Below are positions 55,545-64,000 of a stretch of DNA of 64,000 nucleotides, one piece after another (the first letter of the stretch is position 1; every line of letters begins with the position of its first letter). This stretch comes from Pediococcus acidilactici DSM 20284 (lineage in GTDB: Bacteria; Bacillota; Bacilli; Lactobacillales; Lactobacillaceae), in assembly GCF_000146325.1 (NCBI RefSeq), contig NZ_GL397067.1, positions 65,747 through 129,746 on the forward strand. Direction: 5' to 3'. The translations under genes were made by a program, and so were the position numbers. Below the pieces are notes generated by a model that saw nothing but the letters and a program-made list of their open reading frames with translations, had not been told where the DNA came from and ran no database searches.

Positions 55545-55576
55545 AAGAACTTCTCCATTTGAGGAAGTTCTTTTTT
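55545..55576 (+). terminator. Intrinsic terminator after lacS
   Basis: AAGAACTTC pairs with GAAGTTCTT, followed by a T run. Confidence 0.88.
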
Positions 55577-55621
55577 GTATGTCCCAAAGACGCTGTAAAA
55601 AATATTTCGATATATAGATTT

Positions 55622-55740
55622 GGTAGGGACCAAACGTGGGACAAAAGTCAATTTGTTCCGGTTAGCTGCAAAATAGCCATTATGCCAGTTTCGGGCATAA
55701 TGGCTATTTTTACTTTAACGTTCGCAAACTACCGACTTTT
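55622..55740 (+). repeat. Structured intergenic repeat, copy A
   Basis: About 119 bp with an outer inverted repeat, AAAAGTC (55643-55649) / GACTTTT (55734-55740), and a perfect 16-bp inner stem (55671-55686 with 55694-55709). TGTTCCG at 55654-55660 and GCAAACTACC at 55724-55733 are shared with copy B at 62695-62813. It lies between the convergent lacS and lacM genes and ends two bases before the lacM stop codon. Four inner base pairs differ between copies on both sides. Confidence 0.75.
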
Positions 55741-55742
55741 AT

Positions 55743-56702
55743 TTAGAAATGGATATTGAAATCGAAATCAATGTCTTGGTCAGCGGGAATGTGGTAACGT
55801 TGTTCGACATCCGCACCCCAACTGTCGATCCCACCGACACCGCGAACTGCGCCGTATATGGAGAGCACGGTGCGCCTTGGTAATGGAAGCTCTTCGATGT
55901 GCGTGGCATTTTCAAGTTCTGCGGCGGTATACGGTAAACAACTGAAGGCAAATGGCTTTTTGGTTTGGCTAAAAGTCAGGCTAAACGGTTGAGAATCGGG
56001 ATCTGCATTGTTTTGGGTGGTTGAGCGGGTCACGGTTAGTTGACTGGTTTGCATGTGCATCCCGCATTCTTGAGGCACCAGGTAGGGGGTGACTGGTAAT
56101 CCGGCAACGTGAAAATGTCCATGAGTTGCGCCTGCTAGCCGGTCGGGATAGGTTTCTCCCGAAAGCCCCGTATAATCAAAACTAGTGGCTGTCGTGGACA
56201 TAATAAAGCGTAGACCAAACGCGGGTAGTTCAGGCAAATCTGCCCGTCCGGTGAAATGAACCGCCACGTTAATATTACCGTCACTAGTAACGGTGTAAGT
56301 GATCGTTACCGAAGTACTTGGTACGGTCGGCGTAACCAAATGGTAGGCTAGGGCAACCTCATTTGCGTACTCCCGGTTAGTGTAACGATTATTAAACGGC
56401 GCGATGGGCAAGGGTTGTAGCGCCTGGCCATCAACCGCTAATTCAATTTTTTGACAAGTGGTGAACCGGTCGGCTGCGTACCATTGAGCTGCCTTAACGT
56501 CAAAACCATTTCCATGGTCGTTATCAGTAGTTGCCCGCCAGAATAGCGGAGTCGGGGTGCGATAGAGCCATTCTTTATTATCAACCACTAAAGACTCGAG
56601 GCCCCCGCGCTCGTAGCTAAAAAGATAGTGAAAATTGGGGCCGGCCACTCCTAAACTACCGTCACCATATATTACGTGTAATTGGCTATTTGTGTAATCC
56701 AT
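55743..56702 (-). CDS. lacM: Beta-galactosidase small subunit
   Basis: A 319-residue subunit corresponding to the C-terminal domain of one-chain GH2 beta-galactosidases; LacL and LacM together form the active enzyme. Sequence blocks [37 protein letters not shown] and the final [23 protein letters not shown] match LacM proteins. The start overlaps the lacL stop by 17 bases. Cotranscribed with lacL and transcribed toward lacS. Confidence 0.94.
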   Translation of the reverse strand: MDYTNSQLHVIYGDGSLGVAGPNFHYLFSYERGGLESLVVDNKEWLYRTPTPLFWRATTDNDHGNGFDVKAAQWYAADRFTTCQKIELAVDGQALQPLPIAPFNNRYTNREYANEVALAYHLVTPTVPSTSVTITYTVTSDGNINVAVHFTGRADLPELPAFGLRFIMSTTATSFDYTGLSGETYPDRLAGATHGHFHVAGLPVTPYLVPQECGMHMQTSQLTVTRSTTQNNADPDSQPFSLTFSQTKKPFAFSCLPYTAAELENATHIEELPLPRRTVLSIYGAVRGVGGIDSWGADVEQRYHIPADQDIDFDFNIHF

Positions 56703-58566
56703 AATAGTATTTCACCTCCTGCATTGCTGGTTTGGGTGTTCGATCAGCAAACAATAATCCATCTCCCGAAAACTCATAGTCAGAATGGCGTTCATCGAAG
56801 TCACCGCCGTAACGAAGGACTTCTTGATTGGTTACCGGATCGTGAACCAAGAGGGCTTGGTCAATGAAATCCCAAATAAACCCGCCTTGGTACATTGGAT
56901 ACTGATCAATTAAGTCGTTATATGATTGCATGCCACCCAAAGAATTACCCATATCATGCATGTATTCACAGTTTAGGAAGGGTTTATCCGGGTTATTTTC
57001 TAGGTAACGCGCAATGTTAGCTGGGGTTTCGTACATCCGACTTTCCACGTCAGAAATGCGATCCCGAAATTCGGGCGCCCGGACCACCCCTTCGTAATGA
57101 ACTAGACGCGAAGAATCGTGTTCTTTATAGAAAGCTTGCATGGCTGCAATGTCTTCTCCCGCAAAGGATTCGTTACCGAGGGACCAGAAAATGATTGATG
57201 GATGATTTTTAAACCATTCGTAATTAGAACGGGCACGGTCAACCACGGCTGCTAACCAGTGGGGATTATCGCCGGGAACGTTATAAGAAGGCTCCACTGC
57301 GCCCATTTTTTGCCAGGAGCCGTGAGATTCCAAATTGTTTTCGGCCATCACGTAAAGCCCAGCTTTGTCGCAAAGGTGATACCAGGGAAGCTGGTCCGGG
57401 TAATGGCAGGTTCGGACAGCGTTGATGTTGTTATCCAGCATAATCTGAATATCCTTGCGCATGTCATCCACTGAAATGACTCGACCACTGTGAGCATTCC
57501 ATTCGTGACGGTTAACCCCGTTGAGAATTAGACGGTGGTTGTTAACGTAAATAACCTTGTCCTCGCGCAATTCCACTTTCCGAAAGCCGAATTGATAGGG
57601 AACCGCTTCTAAGAGTTGGTGCTGATCATCATAAACTTTAATCAGTAATTGATATAAAGTCGGTGAGGTTGGTGACCAGAGTTTTAAGTTGTTGAAGGCA
57701 ATCTTTTTAAATGAAACTTTACCAGTTCCCGTTTGGGTTTGCGTTGCTAGAAGCTGTTGATCTTGATCAGTCACGCTTAACTCTAAAGTAGCGTTAGTGC
57801 CAGAAACAGTAGCCTTAACCGTAAGAATGCCACTCTTAAAATCGGCGTTCACCTCGGGTTTAAGATCTAAATCAACAATGTGCGCATCGGGAAGGGCAAG
57901 TAAATTAACGTCCCGGAAAATCCCGGAAAAACGGTACATGTCTTGGTCTTCGATAAAGGAAGCGGTACTCCGTTTATAAACGCGCACGGCCAGGAGATTA
58001 TCACGATCCTGAACGTAAGGGGTTAGATCGAATTCAGAAGGGGTAAAACTGTCTTCAGCATACCCAATAAAATGCCCGTTTAACCAAACGTAGAGGGCTT
58101 CCTCGACCCCTTGAAATTGAATGATAACCCGGTGATTTTTAAAAGAATCGTCAAGGTCGAATTTTTTCAAGTATGAGCCAACACTGTTGTCGCTCGCGTC
58201 GCTAAATAAACCAGGTTCTAGTTGATCTTGATTAAGTGTGTACGGCGGGCGCCGATATATTTTACCTTCCCAGGGATACAAGGTATTAATATATTGGATC
58301 TGGCTGTAACCTGCTAATTCGATGTGTCCGGGGACTTGAATGGTATCAAAGTCGGCATCATCAAAATTAGGTGAATAGAACTGGAGCGGGCGTTCGGATG
58401 GCGTCGAAGCAAAATGGAACCGCCAAGTCCCGTTAAGGCTTTTCACAAAGCTACTGCCGCGATTAAGTTCAGCTAAATTGCGGTAGTAATGATGATCGCT
58501 GTGGGCGGGAAGTTGGTTCACCCGAAAAACCTCAGGATCATCAAGCCATTGGAGGTTTGCTTGCAT
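56686..58566 (-). CDS. lacL: Beta-galactosidase large subunit (GH2)
   Basis: A 626-residue catalytic subunit that hydrolyses lactose to glucose and galactose. It contains the GH2 acid/base Glu in [11 protein letters not shown] and the nucleophile Glu in [13 protein letters not shown], after sugar-binding and immunoglobulin-like domains in residues 1-330. AAAGGAG precedes the ATG. It diverges from galK, so the 280 bases between them control both operons. Confidence 0.95.
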   Translation of the reverse strand: MQANLQWLDDPEVFRVNQLPAHSDHHYYRNLAELNRGSSFVKSLNGTWRFHFASTPSERPLQFYSPNFDDADFDTIQVPGHIELAGYSQIQYINTLYPWEGKIYRRPPYTLNQDQLEPGLFSDASDNSVGSYLKKFDLDDSFKNHRVIIQFQGVEEALYVWLNGHFIGYAEDSFTPSEFDLTPYVQDRDNLLAVRVYKRSTASFIEDQDMYRFSGIFRDVNLLALPDAHIVDLDLKPEVNADFKSGILTVKATVSGTNATLELSVTDQDQQLLATQTQTGTGKVSFKKIAFNNLKLWSPTSPTLYQLLIKVYDDQHQLLEAVPYQFGFRKVELREDKVIYVNNHRLILNGVNRHEWNAHSGRVISVDDMRKDIQIMLDNNINAVRTCHYPDQLPWYHLCDKAGLYVMAENNLESHGSWQKMGAVEPSYNVPGDNPHWLAAVVDRARSNYEWFKNHPSIIFWSLGNESFAGEDIAAMQAFYKEHDSSRLVHYEGVVRAPEFRDRISDVESRMYETPANIARYLENNPDKPFLNCEYMHDMGNSLGGMQSYNDLIDQYPMYQGGFIWDFIDQALLVHDPVTNQEVLRYGGDFDERHSDYEFSGDGLLFADRTPKPAMQEVKYYYGLHK

Positions 58567-58591
58567 AATAAAACTCCTTTCGTAATTAAAA

Positions 58592-58662
58592 ATAAAACGC
58601 TTACAACAAAATGATAGAACATAAAGTTAAGTTTGTATACATAGTTTTAGTTAAATTTTAAC
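58592..58662 (-). promoter_or_regulatory. lacLM control region: cre-like box and candidate operator
   Basis: The complement of 58592-58605 reads TGTAAGCGTTTTAT, 12 of 14 cre matches, 26 bases before lacL. GTTAAATTTTAAC (58650-58662) is a palindrome with a central T and is a candidate GalR operator. Confidence 0.5.
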
Positions 58663-58733
58663 CAAAAATAATAGTTTCTTGGGGTTCAAAAAATGACTTT
58701 ATCGGAAAAATTGGAGTTATTGGTTTTTTTGTG

Positions 58734-58747
58734 TAAAAACGCTACCA
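58734..58747 (+). promoter_or_regulatory. cre-like box of the gal operon
   Basis: TAAAAACGCTACCA matches 12 of 14 cre positions and lies upstream of the galK promoter. Confidence 0.4.
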
Positions 58748-58775
58748 TTTTCGTTTATAAAGGGTTAAGCGGGTG

Positions 58776-58804
58776 TTGACAAGTGACCTTTAAAGCTATA
58801 TATT
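58776..58804 (+). promoter_or_regulatory. galK promoter
   Basis: TTGACA (58776-58781), a 17-bp spacer and TATATT (58799-58804) form a near-consensus promoter, starting transcription about 35 bases before the galK ATG. Confidence 0.82.
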
Positions 58805-58845
58805 CAAGTTAATAAAATTTTAGTAAAACACGGAGGATACATATT

Positions 58846-60009
58846 ATGAACGCAACCGACTTAAAGAAAGAATTTTCCGAAATTTTTGACACTAAACCTG
58901 AAAGGGTTTTCTTCTCCCCGGGACGGATTAACTTAATTGGTGAACACACTGACTACAATGGTGGTCACGTATTCCCATGCGCAATCACAATCGGAACTTA
59001 TGGTGTTTACGCACCCCGGACGGATAGTACGGTCAGAATGTACTCGGCTAATATTCCGGATTCAGGAGTAGTTACGTTTGACGTGAATAACTTGGAATAT
59101 GACAAAGCAGCGGGTTGGACGAATTATCCAAAAGGGATGATGAACGAATTGGTTAAAACGGGAGCTAAGTTTGACCATGGATTTGACCTTTACGTACACG
59201 GCAACATGCCAGATGGTGCAGGTTTATCTTCCTCAGCTTCCATTGAATTATTGACCGGAGCAATTTTAAACACCGCTTTTAATTTAGGCGTTAGCCAATT
59301 AGACTTAGTCAAAATTGGCCAAAAGTGTGAAAATAACTACGTAGGGGTTAACTCTGGAATTATGGACCAATTCGCAGTTGGAATGGGTAAGCAAGAACAA
59401 GCGATTTTACTGGACACTAATACCTTAGATTATTCATACGCTCCAGTTAAGTTAGGCAATCACGTAATCGTAATTATGAATACGAACAAACGCCGTGAAC
59501 TTGCGGACTCTAAATACAACGAACGCCGTTCAGAATGTGAAGAAGCGTTGCGTCGTTTGCAAACTAAGCTAGACATCAACTCTTTAGGTGACTTAACAAA
59601 TGATGAATTTGACGAAGCAGCTTACTTAATTAACGATGAAACTTTAATTAAACGTGCTCGTCACGCCGTTTCTGAAAATCAAAGAACCATTCGGGCAGCT
59701 AAGGCGTTGGCAGACGACGATTTGAAGACGTTTGGTGACTTAGTTACGGCTTCCCATGTTTCACTCCACTTTGATTACGAAGTAACTGGTAAGGAACTAG
59801 ATACTTTGGCAGAAGCAGCCTGGAAACAACCCGGCGTACTTGGAGCTCGGATGACCGGTGCTGGTTTTGGTGGTTGCGGTATTGCAATCGTGGAAAAAGA
59901 CCAAGTAGAAGCTTTTAAGGAAAACGTGGGCAAAATTTATCGCGATAAAATCGGCTACGACGCTGACTTCTATATTGCAGAAGTTGCCGATGGACCTAAA
60001 GAACTTTAA
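58846..60009 (+). CDS. galK: Galactokinase
   Basis: A 387-residue GHMP kinase that makes galactose 1-phosphate. GRINLIGEHTDYNGG near residues 26-40 is the galactokinase signature, PDGAGLSSSAS near 122-132 is the ATP loop, and GARMTGAGFGGCGIA near 335-349 is the third GHMP motif. CGGAGG precedes the ATG. First gene of galKET. Confidence 0.96.
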   Translation: MNATDLKKEFSEIFDTKPERVFFSPGRINLIGEHTDYNGGHVFPCAITIGTYGVYAPRTDSTVRMYSANIPDSGVVTFDVNNLEYDKAAGWTNYPKGMMNELVKTGAKFDHGFDLYVHGNMPDGAGLSSSASIELLTGAILNTAFNLGVSQLDLVKIGQKCENNYVGVNSGIMDQFAVGMGKQEQAILLDTNTLDYSYAPVKLGNHVIVIMNTNKRRELADSKYNERRSECEEALRRLQTKLDINSLGDLTNDEFDEAAYLINDETLIKRARHAVSENQRTIRAAKALADDDLKTFGDLVTASHVSLHFDYEVTGKELDTLAEAAWKQPGVLGARMTGAGFGGCGIAIVEKDQVEAFKENVGKIYRDKIGYDADFYIAEVADGPKEL

Positions 60010-60064
60010 TACTAAAAGAATTTTAAGTGACGATTACGCATTGAGAGATTGAGGAGGAATTAGA

Positions 60065-61054
60065 ATGGCTGTCTTAGTTTTAGGTGGTGCTGGTTATATT
60101 GGCTCACATGCAGTTGATCAATTGATTACAAAGGGTTACGACGTGGCGGTGGTTGACAACCTTGTTACCGGACACCGCGCAGCAGTAAACGACCAGGCTC
60201 GTTTTTACGAAGGAGATATCCGAGATACTGAATTTATGGATTCAGTTTTTACTAAAGAAGATGTGGAAGGCGTGATTCACTTTGCGGCCTTTTCAGTTGT
60301 CCCGGAATCAATGAAAAATCCTTTGAAATACTTCGATAACAATACTGCTGGAATGGTGAAGCTTCTCGAAGTAATGGCTAAGCACGGGGTGAAACGGATT
60401 GTATTTTCATCTACTGCGGCAACCTATGGTGAACCTAAGCGGGTGCCGATCCAAGAATCGGATCCCCAAGTGCCTACCAATCCATATGGTGAAAGTAAGT
60501 TAGCGATGGAAAAAATTATGCATTGGTCAGACATTGCCGACGGAATTAAGTTTGTCGCGTTACGCTACTTCAACGTGGCGGGGGCTAAACCAGACGGTAG
60601 CATTGGCGAAGATCACCATCCCGAGACCCACATAGTACCAATTATTTTACAAGTGGCAGCTGGCGAACGCGACCAGTTACAAATCTTTGGGGGCGATTAC
60701 CCAACTGCTGACGGAACTAACGTGCGCGATTACGTTCACGTGGTTGACTTAGCAAATGCTCACATCTTGGCATTGGAATATCTCAAACAAGGTCATGATA
60801 GCGACGTATTTAACTTAGGATCGTCAACTGGTTTTTCAAATAAGCAGATGTTGGATGCCGCTCGTGAAGTAACCGGAAAAGAAATCCCTGCAGTTATGGC
60901 ACCTAGACGTGCAGGTGACCCCAGCACTTTAGTAGCCGCTAGCGAAAAGGCCCGGAAAGTGCTCGGTTGGCAACCGCAATATGATGACGTTAAGGAAATT
61001 ATTAAAACCGCTTGGAATTGGAAAGTAAGTCATCCCAAGGGTTACAATGATTGA
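60065..61054 (+). CDS. galE: UDP-glucose 4-epimerase
   Basis: A 329-residue short-chain dehydrogenase-type epimerase. GGAGYIGSH at residues 7-15 binds NAD, and NPYGESK holds the catalytic Tyr and Lys. GAGGAGG lies before the ATG. It regenerates UDP-glucose for GalT and overlaps the upstream in-frame extension of galT, though the real galT start is 15 bases after its stop. Confidence 0.95.
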   Translation: MAVLVLGGAGYIGSHAVDQLITKGYDVAVVDNLVTGHRAAVNDQARFYEGDIRDTEFMDSVFTKEDVEGVIHFAAFSVVPESMKNPLKYFDNNTAGMVKLLEVMAKHGVKRIVFSSTAATYGEPKRVPIQESDPQVPTNPYGESKLAMEKIMHWSDIADGIKFVALRYFNVAGAKPDGSIGEDHHPETHIVPIILQVAAGERDQLQIFGGDYPTADGTNVRDYVHVVDLANAHILALEYLKQGHDSDVFNLGSSTGFSNKQMLDAAREVTGKEIPAVMAPRRAGDPSTLVAASEKARKVLGWQPQYDDVKEIIKTAWNWKVSHPKGYND

Positions 61055-61068
61055 GGAGGACAAGCATC

Positions 61069-62532
61069 ATGAATAGTTTAGAACAATTTGTCCAAGCCGT
61101 AATTGATTCAACATCGCAGTACACCAACTTGGACCATATTTATGTTTATAATCGTGTTTTAGGCTTGGTTGGCGAAGGTGAACCAGCTGAAGCCGTTGAT
61201 GGACAGTTGACGAGTTTGGTAGATGCGTTAGTTAAGACGGCTATCCAAAACGGTAAAATTGAGGATACTCAATCAGATAAGAGCATTTTAGCAGACCAAC
61301 TAATGGACTTGGTGACGCCGTTGCCTTCCGTTTTAAACCAGCTTTTTTGGGATAAATATCAGGTGAGTCCTAAAGCGGCTACGGATTATTTCTTTAAATT
61401 AAGTAAAGATAACGACTACATTAAAACCCGGGCAATCGCTAAAAACGTATCTTTTCCGGCTAAGACGGACTTTGGGCAACTTGAAATTACCATTAATCTC
61501 TCGAAACCGGAAAAGGATCCTAAGGCGATTGCCGCGGCCCGTAACCAACCGCAAAATGGCTACCCTTTGTGTCAACTATGCATGCAAAATGAGGGCTATT
61601 TAGGTAGGTTAGGTTACCCATCCCGCAGCAATCACCGGATTATTCGGATGACGGTAGGCGGCGAAACTTGGGGCTTCCAATACTCACCGTACGCGTACTT
61701 CAACGAACATTCGATTTTCTTAGATCAAGTTCACCGACCAATGGTGATTAACCGACAAACCTTTGCCAACTTATTGGAAATCGTTAAACAGTTACCACAT
61801 TATTTTGTGGGCAGTAATGCTGATTTGCCAATTGTTGGGGGATCAATGTTGTCACATGAACACTATCAAGGTGGCCGACATGTATTTCCAATGATGAAGG
61901 CGCCGGTTGCTAGAACCATTGAATTAGGGGTGAATGGCGTAGAAGCTGGAATCGTGAAGTGGCCAATGTCGACCATTCGCTTGACCAGCAAAGATCCGGT
62001 TGCGCTGACGGATGCGGCCGTTAAAATCCATAATACTTGGATGAATTATACCGATGAAAGTGTGGATGTCAGAGCGTATACCGATGGAACGCGTCATCAT
62101 ACAACTACTCCGATTGCCTATAAAGATGGGGAGAACTACGTGATGGACGTGGTATTGCGGGATAATCAGACTTCGGCAGCATTTCCAGACGGCATTTTCC
62201 ATCCGCACCAAGACGTACAACACATTAAAAAAGAAAATATTGGCTTGATTGAAGTAATGGGGAGGGCAATTTTACCAGCTCGGTTAAAGACGGAATTGGT
62301 AGAAGTGGAAAAGTACCTGTTAAATCAAGACAACCAAATGGCAGAAATGCATAAAACTTGGGCTGATCAATTAAAAGAAACTAAGTCGATTACGCCAGCA
62401 AACGTTACTGAAGTGGTCAATACGGCCGTTGGTAATGTTTTCGCGCGGGTTTTAGCTGATGCCGGCGTTTTCAAATGGGATGAAGCTGGTAAGGCAGCCT
62501 TTGCTCGTTTCATTTCCGCAGTTAAGCAATAG
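61069..62532 (+). CDS. galT: UDP-glucose--hexose-1-phosphate uridylyltransferase (class II GalT)
   Basis: A 487-residue enzyme of the Firmicutes-type GalT family, which exchanges UMP between UDP-glucose and galactose 1-phosphate. LCMQNEGYLGRLGYPSRSNHRII and SHEHYQGGRHVFPM are conserved blocks of this class. ATG 61069 has GAGGAGG 9 bases upstream; an earlier frame start at 61051 overlaps galE. Last gene of the gal operon. Confidence 0.94.
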   Translation: MNSLEQFVQAVIDSTSQYTNLDHIYVYNRVLGLVGEGEPAEAVDGQLTSLVDALVKTAIQNGKIEDTQSDKSILADQLMDLVTPLPSVLNQLFWDKYQVSPKAATDYFFKLSKDNDYIKTRAIAKNVSFPAKTDFGQLEITINLSKPEKDPKAIAAARNQPQNGYPLCQLCMQNEGYLGRLGYPSRSNHRIIRMTVGGETWGFQYSPYAYFNEHSIFLDQVHRPMVINRQTFANLLEIVKQLPHYFVGSNADLPIVGGSMLSHEHYQGGRHVFPMMKAPVARTIELGVNGVEAGIVKWPMSTIRLTSKDPVALTDAAVKIHNTWMNYTDESVDVRAYTDGTRHHTTTPIAYKDGENYVMDVVLRDNQTSAAFPDGIFHPHQDVQHIKKENIGLIEVMGRAILPARLKTELVEVEKYLLNQDNQMAEMHKTWADQLKETKSITPANVTEVVNTAVGNVFARVLADAGVFKWDEAGKAAFARFISAVKQ

Positions 62533-62694
62533 GACCGGAATAGGGACCGCTGAACACCTTGGTTTAAACATCCCCACGAATCTTTATACGCTTAGCGCGG
62601 TAAAGTCAATAAAATAAGAGGCTGGAAAAAATAAAGCAATATTTTCAAGGATAAAAAGATTCTTAACAAGCTGTTTTGGCGGCAAGTAGGGTCA

Positions 62695-62813
62695 AAGCAT
62701 GCGCCAAAATCCAGTCTGTTCCGTTTAACCAAAAAACGACCGTTACGCCAAATTCAGGCATAACGGTCGTTTTTGACTAGAGCAAACTACCCGACTTTTG
62801 GCGCACGCTACTT
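62695..62813 (+). repeat. Structured intergenic repeat, copy B
   Basis: About 119 bp with an outer inverted repeat, TGCGCCAAAA (62700-62709) / TTTTGGCGCA (62796-62805), and an inner 16-bp stem (62734-62749 with 62757-62772) with one mismatch. It shares TGTTCCG (62717-62723) and GCAAACTACC (62782-62791) with copy A. It lies between convergent galT and the XRE gene and could also end transcription. Nothing else is recognised between 62533 and 62694. Confidence 0.75.
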
Positions 62814-62829
62814 TTAGGCCGTGGTTAGA

Positions 62830-63168
62830 TTAATCCTTCCGCAAATAGGCCTTCGCAATGGCTTTTAAACCACGTCGCTTAAAATCGGTAACCGGCTCGC
62901 CGTTAAAGTAGCGAATGCCGTCGACGGCTTCTTCAATAGTCATACTTACGGGGTGGTTTTGAATTTGGGAATCTTCCGAGCGTCCCATTAAGTAATCAAG
63001 GGACACGTCAAGAGCTTCCGCAACCTGAAGTAACTTGTCAGCTCGGGGAGCTTGCGTTTTCCAACGGTAAATACTATTAACCCCAATTCCAGCGTGTTGC
63101 GCGGTGGTTTTAAGATTCCAATTTTTCTTTAGCTTTGCGGTTAATTTGATCCGGTCGACGAGGTCCAT
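62830..63168 (-). CDS. Small XRE-family regulator
   Basis: A 112-residue protein. Residues 1-62 form a Cro/CI-type helix-turn-helix (TTAQHAGIGVNSIYRWKTQ... ADKLLQVAEALDVSLDYLMG), followed by a short charged tail of unknown role. GGAGG lies before the ATG. Two palindromes containing GAATTCAGTA lie between it and the divergent permease gene and are probably its operators, so it may control both itself and that gene. Confidence 0.8.
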   Translation of the reverse strand: MDLVDRIKLTAKLKKNWNLKTTAQHAGIGVNSIYRWKTQAPRADKLLQVAEALDVSLDYLMGRSEDSQIQNHPVSMTIEEAVDGIRYFNGEPVTDFKRRGLKAIAKAYLRKD

Positions 63169-63187
63169 CGAATTCCTCCATTCTAAT

Positions 63188-63201
63188 TATCGAATTCAGT
63201 A
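63188..63201 (-). promoter_or_regulatory. Candidate XRE operator, near site
   Basis: TATCGAATTCAGTA matches the far palindrome at 63315-63328 at 12 of 14 positions. It lies 20 bases upstream of the XRE start codon, well placed for autoregulation. Confidence 0.6.
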
Positions 63202-63314
63202 CTTTTAGCGATAACAAATTTTGCTAAAAGTCTGCAGAATAAATAAAAAAATTTTTACGCGGGCTAAATCCCCAAACAACGGGCTTTTAGGGCGTTATTA
63301 TGCCAAAATTATTT

Positions 63315-63328
63315 TACTGAATTCAGTA
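63315..63328 (+). promoter_or_regulatory. Candidate XRE operator, far site
   Basis: TACTGAATTCAGTA is a perfect 14-bp palindrome in the gap between the XRE gene and the divergent APC permease. Confidence 0.7.
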
Positions 63329-63466
63329 CTTTTTTGTCAATTTGGTTATCTTAAGCGTTGTTAAAGCAAACAAAATTAAAATTTAATTAACTTTTTAATG
63401 GAAATCTATTTATTTTTACAGCGTTTTCTGGTGTAATAGGGTATAAATATTTAAGGAGGACAATTT

Positions 63467-64000
63467 ATGGAAACTACGGGTAACAACCGCAATTTTCGTT
63501 GGTACAACATTGCTTTGATTTCGTTTACGGCCGTTTGGGGCTTGAACAACGTGGTCAATAACTTTGCTAATCAAGGCCTCGTGGTCATCGTTTCTTGGAT
63601 ATTGATCATGGCGCTATATTTTATCCCTTATACTTTAATGGTTGGTCAGTTGGGAGCTACTTTCCAAGATGCGGAAGGTGGCGTTTCTTCTTGGATGAAG
63701 GAACTCTCCACTAGTCGGTGGGCTTATTTAGCAGCTTGGACATATTGGATTGTGCACGTGCCTTACTTAGCCCAAAAACCACAGGCGATCCTAATTGGGT
63801 TTAGTTGGCTTTTCCAGAGTAACGGGAACTTTGTTAACCAAACCCCGTCATACGTTGTTCAAGCACTAAGTTTAGTAATATTCTTAATCTTCTTATGGAT
63901 GGCTACTAAAGGTGTCACCACGCTTAATCGCGTGGGGAGTATTGCAGGGATTGGGATGTTTACCATGTCGATTCTCTTCATTATTTTAGGTTTAGCGGCG
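63467..64000 (+). CDS. APC-family amino-acid permease, 3' end cut by the window
   Basis: The frame is open from ATG 63467 (AAGGAGG at 63452-63458) to the last base, 178 residues. At least four hydrophobic segments are visible. FTAVWGLNNVVNNFANQG in helix 1 and the loop GATFQDAEGGVSSWM resemble the YjeM and glutamate/GABA antiporter branch of the APC superfamily. Substrate unknown; the missing C-terminal half cannot be judged. Confidence 0.82.
   Translation, partial: METTGNNRNFRWYNIALISFTAVWGLNNVVNNFANQGLVVIVSWILIMALYFIPYTLMVGQLGATFQDAEGGVSSWMKELSTSRWAYLAAWTYWIVHVPYLAQKPQAILIGFSWLFQSNGNFVNQTPSYVVQALSLVIFLIFLWMATKGVTTLNRVGSIAGIGMFTMSILFIILGLAA

Overview
The window looks like a low-GC Firmicutes chromosome of the family Lactobacillaceae. 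The support is strong AGGAGG ribosome sites, GTG/TTG starts, many CcpA-type cre boxes, a heterodimeric LacL/LacM beta-galactosidase, a LacS permease with a C-terminal EIIA domain and a gal operon, and PTS genes of four different families. The genus cannot be fixed from the sequence alone. Almost the whole window is a carbohydrate-acquisition region, flanked by amino-acid and peptide functions.

Layout. 1-6.3 kb: threonine deaminase (5' truncated by the window), an APC permease, then an OPT peptide transporter / PqqD-like protein / C69 dipeptidase operon. 6.3-21.1 kb: rhamnoside and rhamnose use. An AraC regulator diverges from an MFS carrier and a GH78 alpha-L-rhamnosidase. A second AraC regulator diverges from an MFS carrier and rhaB-rhaM-rhaA-rhaD. 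Between the two lie an iron-type and a zinc-type alcohol dehydrogenase, separated by a small island holding a serine recombinase and a zinc-ribbon/AP2 protein. 21.2-29.1 kb: a fructose-family PTS with a GH38 alpha-mannosidase, an RpiR regulator, a GH1 glycosidase and a ROK kinase, an arrangement like the E. coli mannosylglycerate locus. 29.1-33.5 kb: an AraC regulator, a frameshifted FAD oxidoreductase and an ACS-type MFS carrier. 33.9-37.3 kb: a mannose-family PTS whose EIIB is fused in frame to a GntR regulator. 37.3-43.5 kb: a GntR regulator, a lone cellobiose-type EIIC, a second GH38 and a GH125 alpha-mannosidase. 43.7-50.7 kb: an ascorbate-type PTS with transketolase, transaldolase and a PRD regulator. 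50.9-62.5 kb: GalR-type regulator, galM, lacS, lacM/lacL and galK-galE-galT. The window ends with a small XRE regulator and an APC permease cut by the boundary.

How it works together. Rhamnosides, alpha-mannosides, beta-glucosides and lactose/galactose are imported by MFS or PTS carriers, hydrolysed inside the cell and fed to glycolysis or the pentose phosphate pathway. Most operons have their own regulator and a cre-like box. The alcohol dehydrogenases could reduce lactaldehyde made by RhaD.

Most unusual items: a pair of inverted 30-bp dyads around the serine recombinase gene that share the same central dinucleotide; the GntR-EIIB fusion with an internal ribosome site; two copies of a ~120-bp structured repeat whose stems covary; a PqqD-like protein with no radical-SAM partner in the window; an iron-ADH in which Gln replaces a metal-binding His; and a transketolase/transaldolase pair attached to an ascorbate-type PTS.
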